A DNA stretch of 64,000 nt from contig JACGWO010000010.1 in assembly GCA_034509735.1 (NCBI GenBank), positions 3,534,001 through 3,598,000 of the forward strand, written 5' to 3'. The DNA comes from Sesamum alatum. Taxonomy: Eukaryota > Streptophyta > Magnoliopsida > Lamiales > Pedaliaceae. The notes beneath the pieces are model-generated. The model saw only the letters and a program-made list of their open reading frames with translations. It was not told the origin of the DNA and searched no databases. This document shows positions 1 through 11,885 of the stretch, one piece after another; position 1 is the stretch's first letter; every line of letters begins with the position of its first letter. A program made the translations under genes and the position numbers.

Positions 1-267
1 TGGGCTGTTTATATAAGGCCGCCTTGGCAAACAGCAAGGTGGAAAACCAAGACTTGGTATTCCTAGAAGCCATGTTGCAATTATATTGATCCAACAAAAG
101 GAGAAGAAACCAACAGCGAGAGTTGCATTCGTCAAAGCCAGCATGCGTGATGCATGTGAATTAGTATAACCATCAATACAATTTTCGTTTCTAGTTATTC
201 TTATGACCAGCAGAAACACCAATCTCATAATGGAGAATAACGTAACATGATTAAGAATGGTTGGAAC

Positions 268-1109
268 CTGAAGTTTGTATGAGCTTTTCCTTGGTATCTT
301 TCTTTTCAGTTTTATCAAAGGAAGTATCCATGTTAGAGACCGTCATCAGGTGCACAGTGTGACTTCCATCTGACATCCAAATAGTTTGTGTCACTGCAAG
401 GATGCAATTCTTTTAGAAGCCATAGGAAGAATGATGTTGGATCTTTCAGAAAGTAAATTGCCTTTGTAACTCGTCAAAACTCCACATGATATGGATTTGG
501 ACATGATAATGGACTCATGACGTAAAATTTCAAAATGTCAATATAAATTAGAAAGTGCACCTGTAGAAACATCATGAAAAACTGCCAGCTTCAGAACTTT
601 CATGGTTTGACTTAACCGCTTCATGAGGCAAGGCTTATCGAATCCTTGGACAGAATAAGAAAGGCATAAAAGATGCACATCTCCAACAGAATCTAAGACC
701 ACAAAGTAGTTCGCGGATAATGCCTGGATAGAAATTGCCTTGACTGATCTCCCTGTAATATTCATTGATATGGAACTTTTGTCATCCTTATCCTCGAACG
801 CCATAAAAAATGCACCTTGATCTCTCGAATCTTGTCTAAGTATCATAGACCTCAACTTCACTGCAAGTTAAATGCACAATCAGCAGCTGTAGCAAATGGC
901 AAAGTAAACATTCTCAGAGGCCTCAAAAATACATTAAACACTTCTACTTTAGAAAGAAAAGAGTGCAATAAATTTTTCAAGGTCTGAAAAGCATATGCTC
1001 ACGGTTTACATTTCTAGGTAAATGTAGAACACAATCTGCCATTCAGCTTAAGTATTTATTTCCTATTTTCAAAAGCATATATAATTACATGTAGATATGT
1101 TACATATGT

Positions 1110-1147
<38 letters not shown>

Positions 1148-2890
1148 GATATGTATATATGTGCTTTATTAGTTGTCTAAGGTTTGATCAAACTAAATTA
1201 TATCTTTGTGCTATCTTTATTTTCCATAATTTATGCTGTAAATTTGCAGGGGAAGAAGATTAGCATTAACATTAATATGTTAACAAAACATCCATTTTAA
1301 TGCATCACTTCGCTAACCCTGTCCTAGCTATTCTGCCTATTCCCTAGGAGACCTTCAAACGTTCATGCACCTAAAGCATAGAGCATTTAACAACTGAAAC
1401 TCCAAAGGTAATAACAACTGTTAGCCATAAAACATCCTTGTGTCAGTTTCACGAGAATTAATCAATGTTAGCCAGACAGCATATTGCTCCTAGGAGAGGG
1501 GAGGTTTTATGCTGGGGTTTCACAAGATGCAGGAAGATCCCATGAAGAAAGTCCCTTGAAATCCCCAAGAGGGAATCATGATGTCAAGGCAGAGAAGGCA
1601 AGTGCATGGTTTTGAATGTCAAGAAAGAAACTTTAAGGAAACTGTATACACCTCAGATAAACATCAACAGAATGCTAGATCTTGGCATCATGTCAGGTCC
1701 CTGATGCCTGAAAAAAGAAATCCGTGTCTTCATCGTACATGCAATCATATATTGTTAATTCGCTGGCAGAGTCGATCATGGAGCATGATAAACGCACATC
1801 ACGAACTACTATTAAGAATATATGAACACGGGAAATTCATATGAATGCAAGTTACCATGAACCATGACGATTAAGAATATGAATGAAAGCTATACACATA
1901 AAGGACTTTCATGTCAAAAACCTTATAAAATAAAGTTTTTCACTTACCAAACAAGCAGAATCTCTCCATGAAAAGATTGAAAACAAATTCTAAGTGAAGA
2001 ACGGATACAAAAGGAAACAAATTTAAGCAAATCAACATAAGATAACTCACAAACTCACCAGAATCAGAATGCTTTTCACTCTTTTCACCCTTAGCAGGCA
2101 ACGGATTCAGATCTCCATTACCCTTCGCAGCATCAACTCCATTACTGAAACCATTTTTCAAATTGTATCTTTTACCACTACTCTTCTTCTCCTTTCTGTG
2201 ATTCCCTTTAACCAGCGGCTGCAGAGGGAAAACCCTAACCCCATTCTCCTCCCCAAGAATCAAGAATCCAAACAAAACCCTAATGCTAAACACCGGCAAG
2301 CAACAATCAATCACCGCGCACTTCATGAGCTTCAAAGCTTCTCCACCCCCATCATCCCCAATCAATCTGAGAGCAAACACCCAAATCTTAGAATTCGAAA
2401 CCGAGTACAATGAGAAAACATTAATTCCCCCCGATAACTTCACGGAAACCCCATGATTAACCTTAAACACCACCCCGGACTTGGCTCGGTCAAACTCCAA
2501 GTCCCTGTGATTCGAAACAACTCTGATCTTGACAAAAAGGTCGTCCCGCAAAACGAAGAAGCGGAGAAGGGTGGCGGGGGAGGGGCGTAGGAGAGGGTAG
2601 GAGGTAACAAAAATGGTGGTGGGAGGATTGTGGGTTGACGTCCGGAGGTGGAGGAAAGTGGCGGAAGAGGTGGGGGAGGGGACGAGGGATTTGGGTGGCG
2701 GGAAAGAGGGAAGAGGAAGAGAGAGAGGGGAAAAGGGAGTGTAGAGAGAGAAAGAAGAGTCGGAATGGCGGAGGGCTAGAGAGGCGGAGACGGTGTCATA
2801 GAGAAAGGAGGAGATGTGTGGGGATGGGGTGTGGAGCGGCTTCGGGAGGCTGAGCTGACGGGCTTCGAATTCCGGGGGCGTTGATGACAT
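268..2890 (-). CDS. Unrecognised plant protein, multi-exon, 3' end outside window
   Basis: I do not recognise this protein. Exons read in one phase: 2890-2059, 1989-1948, 860-561 and 393-268, each bounded by GT-AG (donors CTG|GTGAGT and TTG|GTAAGT; acceptors CTTAG and TTGCAG). The ATG at 2890 (MSSTPPEFEARQ) is preferred because the open frame upstream runs only through a GA microsatellite and low-complexity Ser/Leu sequence. The first 270 residues are Ser/Pro-rich, then hydrophobic beta-strand-like, then a basic linker (residues about 235-275). Later exons contain segments such as ALSANYFVVLDSVGDVHLLC and TIWMSDGSHTVHLMTVSN that look like beta-propeller blades, so a WD40-like fold is a guess. 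Splice phases agree across all four exons (each junction falls after codon base 1), which makes the model fairly safe. The last visible exon ends at a donor (CAG|GTTCC), so at least one more exon lies at or beyond position 1; I could not place it. Confidence 0.7.
1110..1146. repeat. (CT)n microsatellite in intron
   Basis: About 37 bp of uninterrupted CT dinucleotides, inside the large intron (861-1947) of the minus-strand gene. Confidence 0.95.
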
Positions 2891-2995
2891 AATAATAGGA
2901 ATCGGAATCAGGTATAGGAAACAAGAATCGGAATCGGAATCGGAATGGTGGTGGGCTGATAAATCTTGAGCAGGAAACGGATTTTTCGGCAGTTT

Positions 2996-2998
<3 letters not shown>

Positions 2999-3034
<36 letters not shown>
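2999..3034. repeat. (GA)n microsatellite in 5' leader
   Basis: A run of GA dinucleotides about 110 bp upstream of the chosen ATG at 2890. On the transcribed strand it is a CT tract, a common feature of plant 5' UTRs. A nearby GGAATC hexamer array (2918-2945) adds further low complexity. Confidence 0.9.
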
Positions 3035-3044
<10 letters not shown>

Positions 3045-3149
3045 GGGTTTGTTTGAAATTTGAAGAAGAGAAGACAATGGTAGAGGAAAGTCTCCGCAGC
3101 GGTAGTTGGAAGGAGTTGTTGTACTTTGTTGTATCTCAATTTCGGACAA

Positions 3150-4930
3150 ACTAGGTACTAGGAAGAAGCGTTTTGTACTTGTTGCGCTTTTGCGGTCTAT
3201 ATTCTTACGCCACCTCTATGCTAATTGTACAGAACCTGAGAGGCCGTGCTCACATAGAATCCAACTCTGTTCAGTCAGTAAATTAATCTAAAAATGTTTA
3301 AGTTTCACTTAATTCAAGAGCATTTATTTCTAGAAAGAAGTTTTTAGAATAAAATATTATCGTGTTATTTTATATCTCATTCGAATAAAGTTAAATTAGA
3401 TTATACAAATGCGAACTGAAATTAAAATTTTAAAACTAATTTCATTTTCAAAATTAATGAAGGAATCAAGAAATTACTCAATCGGATGATATGTAATTAA
3501 TTTAAAAATGATAGTGATGAGGCTACAAATCTACGAGTTCTAACTTTCATCGAAATAAATTTAATTTTAAAAGCGATTTTCGAAAAACAGACCAAATAGT
3601 ACAAAAATGTGTATTTGTATTGCATTTGAAATACAAATTTGACGTACATAGGCCAAAATGATGGTAAGAATTCGAAACAAAAATTGTTTCATTCAATAAT
3701 GAAATTATGTATGATTTAATTCAATTTTTTGGGAGGATAGTTTTTTTATAGCATAAAAAATGCAAATAAAAGATATCAAATGGCTCTCGAACTTACAGAG
3801 AATAAATAGACATGAGCTAGCTAACTCAAGTCTGAAATGAATCTTACATCTCTCAATTCTTATGTATCCAAACAATTTTGTTTTATTTTCGGAAATTTTT
3901 TGTACAGACCACATTTGACCGAATCAAATCAATTATAGACCAAGTGTCATACACTTATTATGTAAATGATCACTTTTCTTAAATGTATACCAATCACACG
4001 ACAAATATATTACACTTGCTGTATAATTGATTCAAGTTTGGTCAAGTAAAGTTCAGAAGTGGATTGCACAAGACAAGTGTATCTCTCAAATTGCCATATT
4101 CAAGCTAAAAATACAAATCCACTTTAATGAAGTGGTGATAATTAGGGATGTTAACAAAATCGTCAAATTATAGTAATTAATCGAACAACTTAAATCACAC
4201 TACATTTAGTGGGTTAAGGGTGAATTGATTTGTGTTGTACACTAATTTTAAAAAAATTGTAATTTGACAATAGGTTTGATTTATATTTATAAGATTGTAG
4301 CGTTCAATCACAATATTATTTGATGCAAGCACACGTCCAATATCAATTGCAAATGAAAAGTTTGAGTAGTTTATAAGCCATAGGACCTCCCCAACAAGAT
4401 ACCTTAATAAAAAAAAATTGTATGACTCATACAAAATCAAAACAAAAGTACCTCATATTACGGGCGCAGATAGATTAGCAAGCCGCATCATCATTATCAT
4501 TATTGTAATTATTAAAAATTACAAAAGTACCTCATAATAATAAATTATAATTCCCTAGAAATTTACATGAAAGTTTGATGAGTTTGAGAAATACGAAAAA
4601 AATGCATGAATGTACACTATATTTTTTTAGCTCTAAATTCTTATATTTTGTTTAGTAACTTTCTATTACTCATTAAAATAGGTTAAATGCAATTTATCTC
4701 TTTACGAAAAATATATCTACAATTTACATTCCTTGTATTTCTAGAAATAGAGTAAAAAAAAAAAAAAAAACCAACGCATTTTGTGAATGACATGCGCTGT
4801 TTTTTCATTTTTTTTTAGTTTAAAATTTAAAATAACAATTATGCCCTCATTTAAATATCGTTGGATCTTGATTTCAATCTACTGTCCAAATTTAACTAAT
4901 AAATCAACAGTCTAGATTTTATCTGATTTG
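3150..4930. other. AT-rich intergenic, no gene seen
   Basis: No coding stretch or RNA gene is supported. It contains one copy of the 180-bp foldback family (3891-4060) and a poly-A run at about 4753-4770. Confidence 0.6.
3891..4060. mobile_element. 180-bp foldback MITE family, diverged copy
   Basis: Shares the internal pattern of the copies at 20260 and 60270: an ATCAATTATA-type segment, AAGTGT..ACACTT, a central inverted copy with ACACTTGC, and TTGGTCAAGT near the end. No clean target duplication is visible, so the boundaries are approximate. Confidence 0.5.
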
Positions 4931-4989
4931 AATCAACGATTTAAATTTAAATAAATAATAATTAAATTATATAATATATAATGAAATTT

Positions 4990-4991
4990 GA

Positions 4992-5034
<43 letters not shown>

Positions 5035-5412
5035 TGTTGGCGGGGAGGAGGGGAAGGGGCCGGATCTAGGCTGGGGAGAGGGAGGAGGTGGTGGCCAAGG
5101 GAGGGAGATGGGGTGGCGAGGGGCCACAGGAGGGGGAGGGTGGAGGAGTAGACCACCAGGGGAGGGAGATGTAATGGCGGGGGGTTGGGGAAGGGGCGGA
5201 TTTGGGCGCGACTGAGGCGGCCAGGAGAGGGTGGATCTGGGCGTGGTTGGGGTTCGAGGGAGGGGGAAGGTGTGGCAAGGAGGACAAAGGGAGGGGGAGG
5301 TGGCGGCCGGGAGAACAAGGGGAGGCAGAGGGAGCCGCGATAATGCGAGGCAATGGCAGCGACGATGAGAAAGAGGAAGAAGAAATGAATATATATATAT
5401 ATATATATATAA
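4990..5412. repeat. G-rich low-complexity block between AT microsatellites
   Basis: (AT)n then (AG)n at 4990-5033, a strongly G-rich strand with dozens of GGG/GGGG runs at about 5038-5340, then (AT)n again at 5389-5412. The open frames across it are Pro/Ser or Gly/Arg low complexity on both strands and are not credible genes. It could form G-quadruplexes. Confidence 0.85.
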
Positions 5413-5419
5413 GTTTTAT

Positions 5420-6850
5420 AAAGAACATATTTATATCTATAAATATATTTAATATATTAAATATTAATTCCTTGATATTCTTGATCATATTTGTTTTTTC
5501 TATTACATGTTTGGAGTTTATAAAGATGTAATAAATCGTAAGATTGTAGGCCTGTAGTTCATTCTTACGGCTTTTATTTTTTTTCTCATATGACTTTACT
5601 GCTTTAAGTATAGAAGAACTGTAAAACGAATTATTACTGATATTGTTGTGATGTATTTTTACTTTGCCAAATAATCGCTTGATTCATAACTTACCTAAGC
5701 ATATTTAAAAAAATTCATTTCTCATTTGAGCTTTAGTAGAATTTTTTAGTTTGGCGAAGAGAAGTTGTGCAGCCATTGCCCATCTAATATTACATCATCA
5801 AATTAAACATGTACAAAGAAAACATTATTTGAATTTTGTTTTTATGTGAGAACATTTTGAGAAACGAGAAAAACAAGACAGCACTGTCCAATTCAAATCT
5901 TACAACGTCAGCCTCCACAAAAGTATCATAACTATATATCTTTATTTTATTATAATAGAAAAAATGAACAAATAAAAGATATTCCGGACTCAGTATCTAG
6001 TATCTTTTTTTCATCATTTATTTTGTAGTTCTCTATTTTATGGGCTTTTCAAAATAATTTTAAAATTAAAAAAGTTCGATATAGTTAATCACATATTAAA
6101 GTTTTCATCACAGAAACAGATGATAAGGACGTGTGCATTGCCCATATTTGTTAGCTTGGCTGCTCACACAATTGATGTACACGTGCATTATATGTGTCCT
6201 TACCGTCTAGATTTTTTGTGAAAAGTTTGACAACGGACTAAATATATAGAGCTTTTCTAAATTTAGGACTATTTCAAAAATTTTGCAACGTAGAGGACTA
6301 AAAATATTGAACCCTCTATCTTATGAGATATCCCAGATACTGCATTCTAGATCGAAGCTTCTGCCAAAGAAATTAGTGATCACTAGCTCGAAACTCTATA
6401 GATGATTAAGAGAAAACATCATAGTAAGCGACAACATCTCATTCAATGGTAACCACCGATGCCGCGGAGGAGTCTTCTCTTAGTTTCCTTTCATCATCTT
6501 ATGTTAGTTTTGAATTGTCTTCTAAAACTGAGATGGTGGAATCATTTTCAACAAATTCTGTCCGGGTGTAGCTCTTTTTGGTCAAGGTAGCAGAGGAGAC
6601 CCAAGAGAGCGCCCACCGGCAAGTAATCAAGATCTGTCTTTGGATCTTTTTCTCCAATCATTCCATTCATTCATAAACTCAGAAATGGTCCGCTCGGTTA
6701 GCTCTCTGTCTCCTTAAGATGTCAGCTTCGAGCTTCTTATTCGAATAAGCTCTCGCCTTAAAAATATTCCCATTTTATTGCCAACTAATTATCATGACAC
6801 CTCGTCTCAATATACATATAATAAATAATATTTTATATTTTAAAATATAT
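5420..6850. other. AT-rich intergenic, no gene seen
   Basis: No supported feature. About 6560-6740 is less AT-rich and may be an old gene or transposon fragment, but I could not name it. Confidence 0.5.
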
Positions 6851-6857
6851 TTACAAA

Positions 6858-7580
6858 TCTATATATAATAAAACAGAATCATTGAGACTATTCACCTAAA
6901 CGCCACGTATACGTGACGTGGACAACCTCAATGAACTCTATTTTCCCAAATGGAATATAACATATTTTTAGATAACTATTAAAAAATAATATTAGTATTT
7001 ATCCAAAAGAGATCTAAATTGATTATCTAATAACTGTTTTTAGATAAAAAATTAAAAATATTAAATTTTATCAAAAAGAATCTAATCAATATTATCTAAC
7101 TAGTTTTTTTTAAAATAAAGAATAAAAAATATTAATATTTATACAAAAGAATCTAATTAATATTACTCTTTTTATCTTTTTTTTAAGCATATAAAAACAT
7201 GTATATTCAATATCTATTTTGATAGATATTGAATAAAATCAAGAAAAGAATAAATCAAATTTATTTCTAAAAATTCAATATCGAGACTATAAATATATTA
7301 TCTATGTATTAAAGAAAAAATTAAATCAAATTGATTTTCAAAATTCAATATTGAGACTGTAAATATATTTTGATGTATTTTCAAATTTATATCTATAAAT
7401 TAATCTAATCTAAGTTAAATATATTTAGTACAAAAATCGTGAAATGTGATAAATACACCAATTAATTTATATATATATATTTGTATCTGTGTGTGTACTG
7501 GGTGATTGTGCATTGAAAGACTGAATAAGTCAAAGATACAGGATACAAGAACTCATGTTTATACATACAGGTAGATGTAA
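6858..7580. repeat. Tandem repeat unit 1 (723 bp)
   Basis: Begins TCTATATATAATAAAACAG and ends GTAGATGTAA; unit 2 follows directly at 7581. Within the unit, a segment of about 70 bp around AATTCAATATCGAGACT is itself duplicated (about 7265 and 7335). The TC start resembles plant Helitron 5' ends, but no 3' hairpin plus CTRR is visible, so the class is open. Confidence 0.8.
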
Positions 7581-8027
7581 TCTATATATAATAATACAGA
7601 ATCATTGAGACTATCCACCTAAGCGCACGTTTGCGTAGACATGGACAACCTCAATGAGCTCTATTTTTTCAAATGGAATATAACATATTTTTCATATTAC
7701 TATTAAAAAAGTATTAGTATTCACCCAAAAGAGATCTAAATTGATTATCTAATAACTATTTTTTGATAACAAAAATTTAAAATATTGAATTTATAAAAAA
7801 AAATCTAGTCAATATTATCTAACAATTTTTTTTTTAAATAAAGAATGAAAAATATTAATATTTATACAAAAGAATCTAATCAATATTCTTTTTTTTATCT
7901 TTCTTTTAAGTGTATAACAACATGTATATTCCATATCTATTTTGATATATATTAAATAAAATCAAGAAAAAATAAATTAAATTTATTTCTAAAAATTCAA
8001 TATCGAGACTATAAATATATTTCTATG

Positions 8028-8638
8028 TGTTGGTATATATTACACATGTATATATAATTGAATTTTAATATTAAACTTATAACATGTGCCCTTTCATTTT
8101 CTCTCCATTGATGTTGAGGTTAGTGGGTGTTTATGACATTAATATTTGTAATATTTCTCTTTATTACATCATCCCACTACCACACCATATTCATACCACT
8201 TTATAACTACTTTCTAACCATTTATCCCCACTATATCTTGTAACCTATAATATTATTGTCCACTAATTCACATTAAAATAGTGGATGATTTCTACACCTA
8301 TAAAAGGGGCACCATTCTACCTTGTTCATATACATGCACATATACAATATTTCTACATGCATTTTTTTCTTATAAGAGAGAGTTATACTACTTGAAGGAA
8401 GGTGTTCTTTTTGGTGGAGCTTTGGACTCTACAACTTGTCCAGAGGGTGTTAGAGTCATACGACGTTGTCGGGCTGTTGTATCCTGGAGGGGACAAGTCA
8501 AGAGTGATACTGTTGGACCAGTGAGAATATTTTGCTGCAGTGGGCTTGAATCTCCTTAAAGAGAGCGAGATATCCGCGCCTCAGCCTGAAGATATTTTTG
8601 TGTTTTTTTTTTCAATTGTAGTTGTTATTTACACAACA
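8028..8638 (+). mobile_element. Solo LTR, copia-like, nested in tandem repeat
   Basis: A 611-bp block starts TGTTGG and ends CAACA, giving 5-bp inverted termini. It interrupts unit 2 where unit 1 is continuous. It has a TATAAAAG box at 8299-8306 and a downstream GC-richer segment with GAGCGAGATATCCGCGCCTC, which resembles the R-U5 part of plant copia LTRs. Flanks CTATG (8023-8027) and TTATG (8640-8644) look like a 5-bp target duplication with one change and one extra base. No gag, pol or second LTR is present, so this is most likely a solo LTR left by LTR-LTR recombination. The 92-residue frame at 8281-8559 lies wholly inside it and is not a gene. Confidence 0.8.
8299..8306 (+). promoter_or_regulatory. 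TATA box of the solo LTR
   Basis: TATAAAAG lies in the middle of the LTR, at the expected U3/R position. It could still direct transcription to the right. Confidence 0.5.
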
Positions 8639-8900
8639 ATTATGTACTAAAGAAAAAAATAAATCAAATTTATTTCTAAAAATTCAATATCGAGACTACA
8701 AAATATATTATATGTATTTCAAATTTTATATCTATAAATCAATTAATCTAAGTTAAATATATTTAGTACAAAAACTGTGAAAATGTGATAAATACATTAA
8801 TAACTTATATATATGTACTAGGCGAGTGTGCATTGAAAGATTGAATATGTCAAAGATATCAGCTACAAATATTCATGTTTACACACGAGGGCAGATGTAA

Positions 8901-9742
8901 TATTTTGGCATTTTAAAAAATTATGATAAAAGATAGGTAAAGGATAATTTATACAAGGAAACCTTAGAGTGTTCATTTTAATCATTATTTTTAGATACTC
9001 ATGTTTCTTTTGATAATATATGATGTTATTGTTTGTTTATTTGTTGAATATTTACACATGTAGCAAAAGGTTCCAAGATTGGGGATTTAATAAATTATCG
9101 ACAAATTGAGGGCGACGGAAACTCGACTCTTCCTTCTACGTAAATGAGGGCGAAAGCTTAGAAAAATATTCAACAAATTATTAGAAGATCTATTTATTTA
9201 TTCAACTTTTTCACTATTTGTGATGAATTTCAAATGTACTAGCAGTTTAACGAATTTTAGTGTTGTTTGTTTCTTAATTATTGTAGGCTAAGCTTAATCT
9301 TTGTCCATTTTTAATAATTATAGGCTAAGCTTAATTTACTGATGTTTTCAAATTGCAATGATAAAAATAAATTCAAACTACAAATCTACTTATATGCTTT
9401 AAATATAAAATCGAATAAATAACTAGATAAATTATAATCAAATAATTAATTAAAAATCAAATCAATCTCTCCTCACAAGCAAATAAATACTTACATGCTT
9501 AAAATATAGTTGGTTTTATGGCATGAATTTCATCATTTTGATAACTAATTAACGTTGATTTTTTGGTTGAGAGAGTATAAATGTGGCAGGGGTGTGTTAG
9601 TTCTTATTCTTTGCACTCATTAAAGCAGGAATGAAATAGAATTTTAAAGTTGTATATTTATTATGAATAAACTAGATTTGAATGTTGGTGCCAAGAGCAT
9701 ATACTTAAAGTAAGGATTGTTAATGAATAAAATAAAGCACAA
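8901..9742. other. AT-rich intergenic, no gene seen
   Basis: No supported gene. A short segment around TAGGCTAAGCTTAAT occurs twice (about 9286 and 9322). Confidence 0.5.
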
Positions 9743-9751
9743 AATAAATTA

Positions 9752-10250
9752 GGGTTAATTACATTTAGACCCCCTCTGAAAATGCATAATTACACTTTCC
9801 CCCAAAGAAGTTTTGAAATTACATTTACACCCCCTCTAAAAATTCTTTGTTTACACCTGACCTCCATTCGTTAAAGTTTGGGCGAAAAATGTTCATTTCA
9901 ACAAAAATAATTACATAAATTTTCAATTTTACCTCTCATTTAACATTTTCGTGCAATAATTTTGTATTTATAAGGAAAAAATATAATAATATTGACCTCA
10001 CTCCATACATATACGTTACACTTATCCTCTTATAAGTACAAAAATATACATGAGAATGTTAAATGATGGGAAAAATTAAAAATTTGTGTAATTATTTTTG
10101 TTGACGTGAATATTTTTCGTCCAAACTCTAACGGATGGGGGTCAGGTGTAAACAGAGAATTTTTGGAGGGGGTGTAAGTGTAATTTCAAAACTTTTTTGG
10201 GGGAAAGTGTAATTATACATTCTCAGAGGGGGTGTAAGTGTAATTAACCC
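9752..10250. mobile_element. MULE-type foldback MITE, family A (499 bp)
   Basis: Starts GGGTTAATTACA and ends TGTAATTAACCC. The two halves are near-perfect inverted repeats, so the whole element is a foldback. It is flanked by the 9-bp direct repeat AATAAATTA (9743-9751 and 10251-10259), the target-site length of Mutator-like elements. It matches, in inverted orientation, the 499-bp copy at 15910. No coding capacity. Confidence 0.92.
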
Positions 10251-10739
10251 AATAAATTATTATTGAGAAAATTTAGGATATTTCTTTATCTGCAGCCAAG
10301 GAGACATCAATTAAGTAGCTCATATCAAGGTATTGACACTCATAGAAGATCAAATGTTATGAACCGCGGCTATACTCCACCAACAATACCATAACATAAG
10401 CAATTTATAATCAAAGCAATTAAAAAAATATAAGAATATGTGATTGTATGAATATTTTTCTAAATAATTAATGATAATTCATTCAATTCAAGAAAACTTA
10501 TATTTTATATAATTTTTTATTAGAATTAATATACACAGGTAGATAATTTTTGTTCAATTTTATGAATATATATTTTTGAATATTTATTATTATAGTCACG
10601 ATTTAAATTAAAAATATTTTCCGTACCTTAGCACGAGTTTTATACTAATAAGAATTTAATATATAACTAACTTATAAGTACTATTGACACAACAAAAATA
10701 TTAATACCTTAGTGTCACAAATCACCCTTCGTAAATTTA

Positions 10740-10758
10740 AAATATATATATATATATA
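10740..10758. repeat. (AT)n microsatellite
   Basis: Short AT dinucleotide run. Confidence 0.8.
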
Positions 10759-10959
10759 TTATAACTAAAGTGGTAGGGACAGATAGTCGAGTACAACACG
10801 AGGGTAGTGCGGTGGGGGACTGATGATTTTGTTTAGACCCGTTTGGCCGGATCCTACCTTTTCCACCTATATTTAAGGGGTATATTTGAAATAATTGTTA
10901 GTTTTTTTTTTAAGAATAAATTGTAAAAATAGTTGAAAGTTAAACAATAATAAAAATTA

Positions 10960-11494
10960 GGGATAATTACACCCTCTTCTTTGAGATTTGGTGTAATTAT
11001 ACGTAGACCTCCTATGATTTTAAAAATTACATTTAATACCATGAATTTGCTTATGTCTAACAAATAGGCCCCCCCGTTAATCAAAATTCACAAAATTTAT
11101 TGATATTAGCAAAAAAAAAATTGAATTAAAGGTGATATTTGCCATCGATCGACTTATTGTAGGTCAAACGAATCATTTTATGACCTAACTATCTTTATAT
11201 ATCGTCACATGTTAATGTATGAGAGGATGTATATCTTCACCGATATAAGGATAATTTAATCATAAAAAATTTGTTTGGCCTGCATTAAATCATTAATAAG
11301 TCAATTGATGATCAATATTGATTTTCATTCAGTTTTTTTTGTTAATATCAACAAATTCGGTCGATTTTAACTAATGGAGGGACCTATTAGTTAAACAAAA
11401 GCTAACCTCAGGGGTATTAAATGTAATTTTTCAAATCACGGGTGGTCTACATGTAATTACATCAAACCTTAGGGGAGAAAAGTATAACTATCCC
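10960..11494. mobile_element. MULE-type MITE, family C (535 bp)
   Basis: Starts GGGATAATTACACC and ends in an ACTATCCC terminus, with inverted internal copies (TCAAAGAAGAG-type ends, TGTAATTA, and TTGATATTA/TAATATCAA near the middle). Flanks are TAAAAATTA and TAAAAATAA, a 9-bp duplication with one mismatch. Non-coding. Confidence 0.8.
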
Positions 11495-11885
11495 TAAAAA
11501 TAATAAGTTTTTAAAAAAAAATCAAAATATGAAGTTTGAGTGTTTGAAAAAACAACTTAATACTTATAATTTTACCAATAAAATGCAGAAAGTTGACATG
11601 AAGTTGTTTGTAAATTTTAGTTTAAATCAATTTAATTTATGAAACTCAAAGGCCAATGTTGCAAATGATTATTATTTCAATTTATATTCAGAAATATTGT
11701 GGTAAGTGCTTAGTTCAATTTATTGCAGACACCCCCTAATTTTACTTCAATTTATGAATTAATGTTGTATAGGGTATTTGTAATTAATAATGAGGGTATT
11801 TGTAATTATAACGAGGGTATTTATAATTTTGTGGTAAGTGCTTCAATTCATGAACCCTCATTGCAAGCACTTACCACAATATTAC

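Larger units (their letters stand above)
7581..8900. repeat. Tandem repeat unit 2, interrupted by a solo LTR
   Basis: Colinear with unit 1 from TCTATATATAATAATACAG through GCAGATGTAA. Removing the 611-bp insertion at 8028-8638 leaves about 705 bp, close to the 723 bp of unit 1. The junctions with unit 1 and with the insertion are clear by direct comparison. Confidence 0.8.

Noticed and set aside
1..267. A terminal exon for the minus-strand gene in the first 267 bp
   Set aside because: Candidate acceptors give either a quick stop (after AACTAG near 200) or an unconvincing open frame (after TTCTAG near 66); none could be supported.
1516..1617. Protein-like reading on the plus strand (DAGRSHEESPLKSPRGN) inside the intron
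   Set aside because: Short, no start codon or splice context, opposite strand to the gene; probably chance.
4933..5531. Pro-rich and Gly-rich open frames on both strands
   Set aside because: Low-complexity translation of AT/GA repeats and G-runs, with no conserved features.
8281..8559. 92-codon open frame
   Set aside because: Lies entirely inside the solo LTR, starts at a non-ATG codon (GTG) and overlaps the TATA box.
6858..8900. Firm Helitron call for the tandem repeat
   Set aside because: Starts with TC but lacks a visible 3' hairpin and CTRR end.
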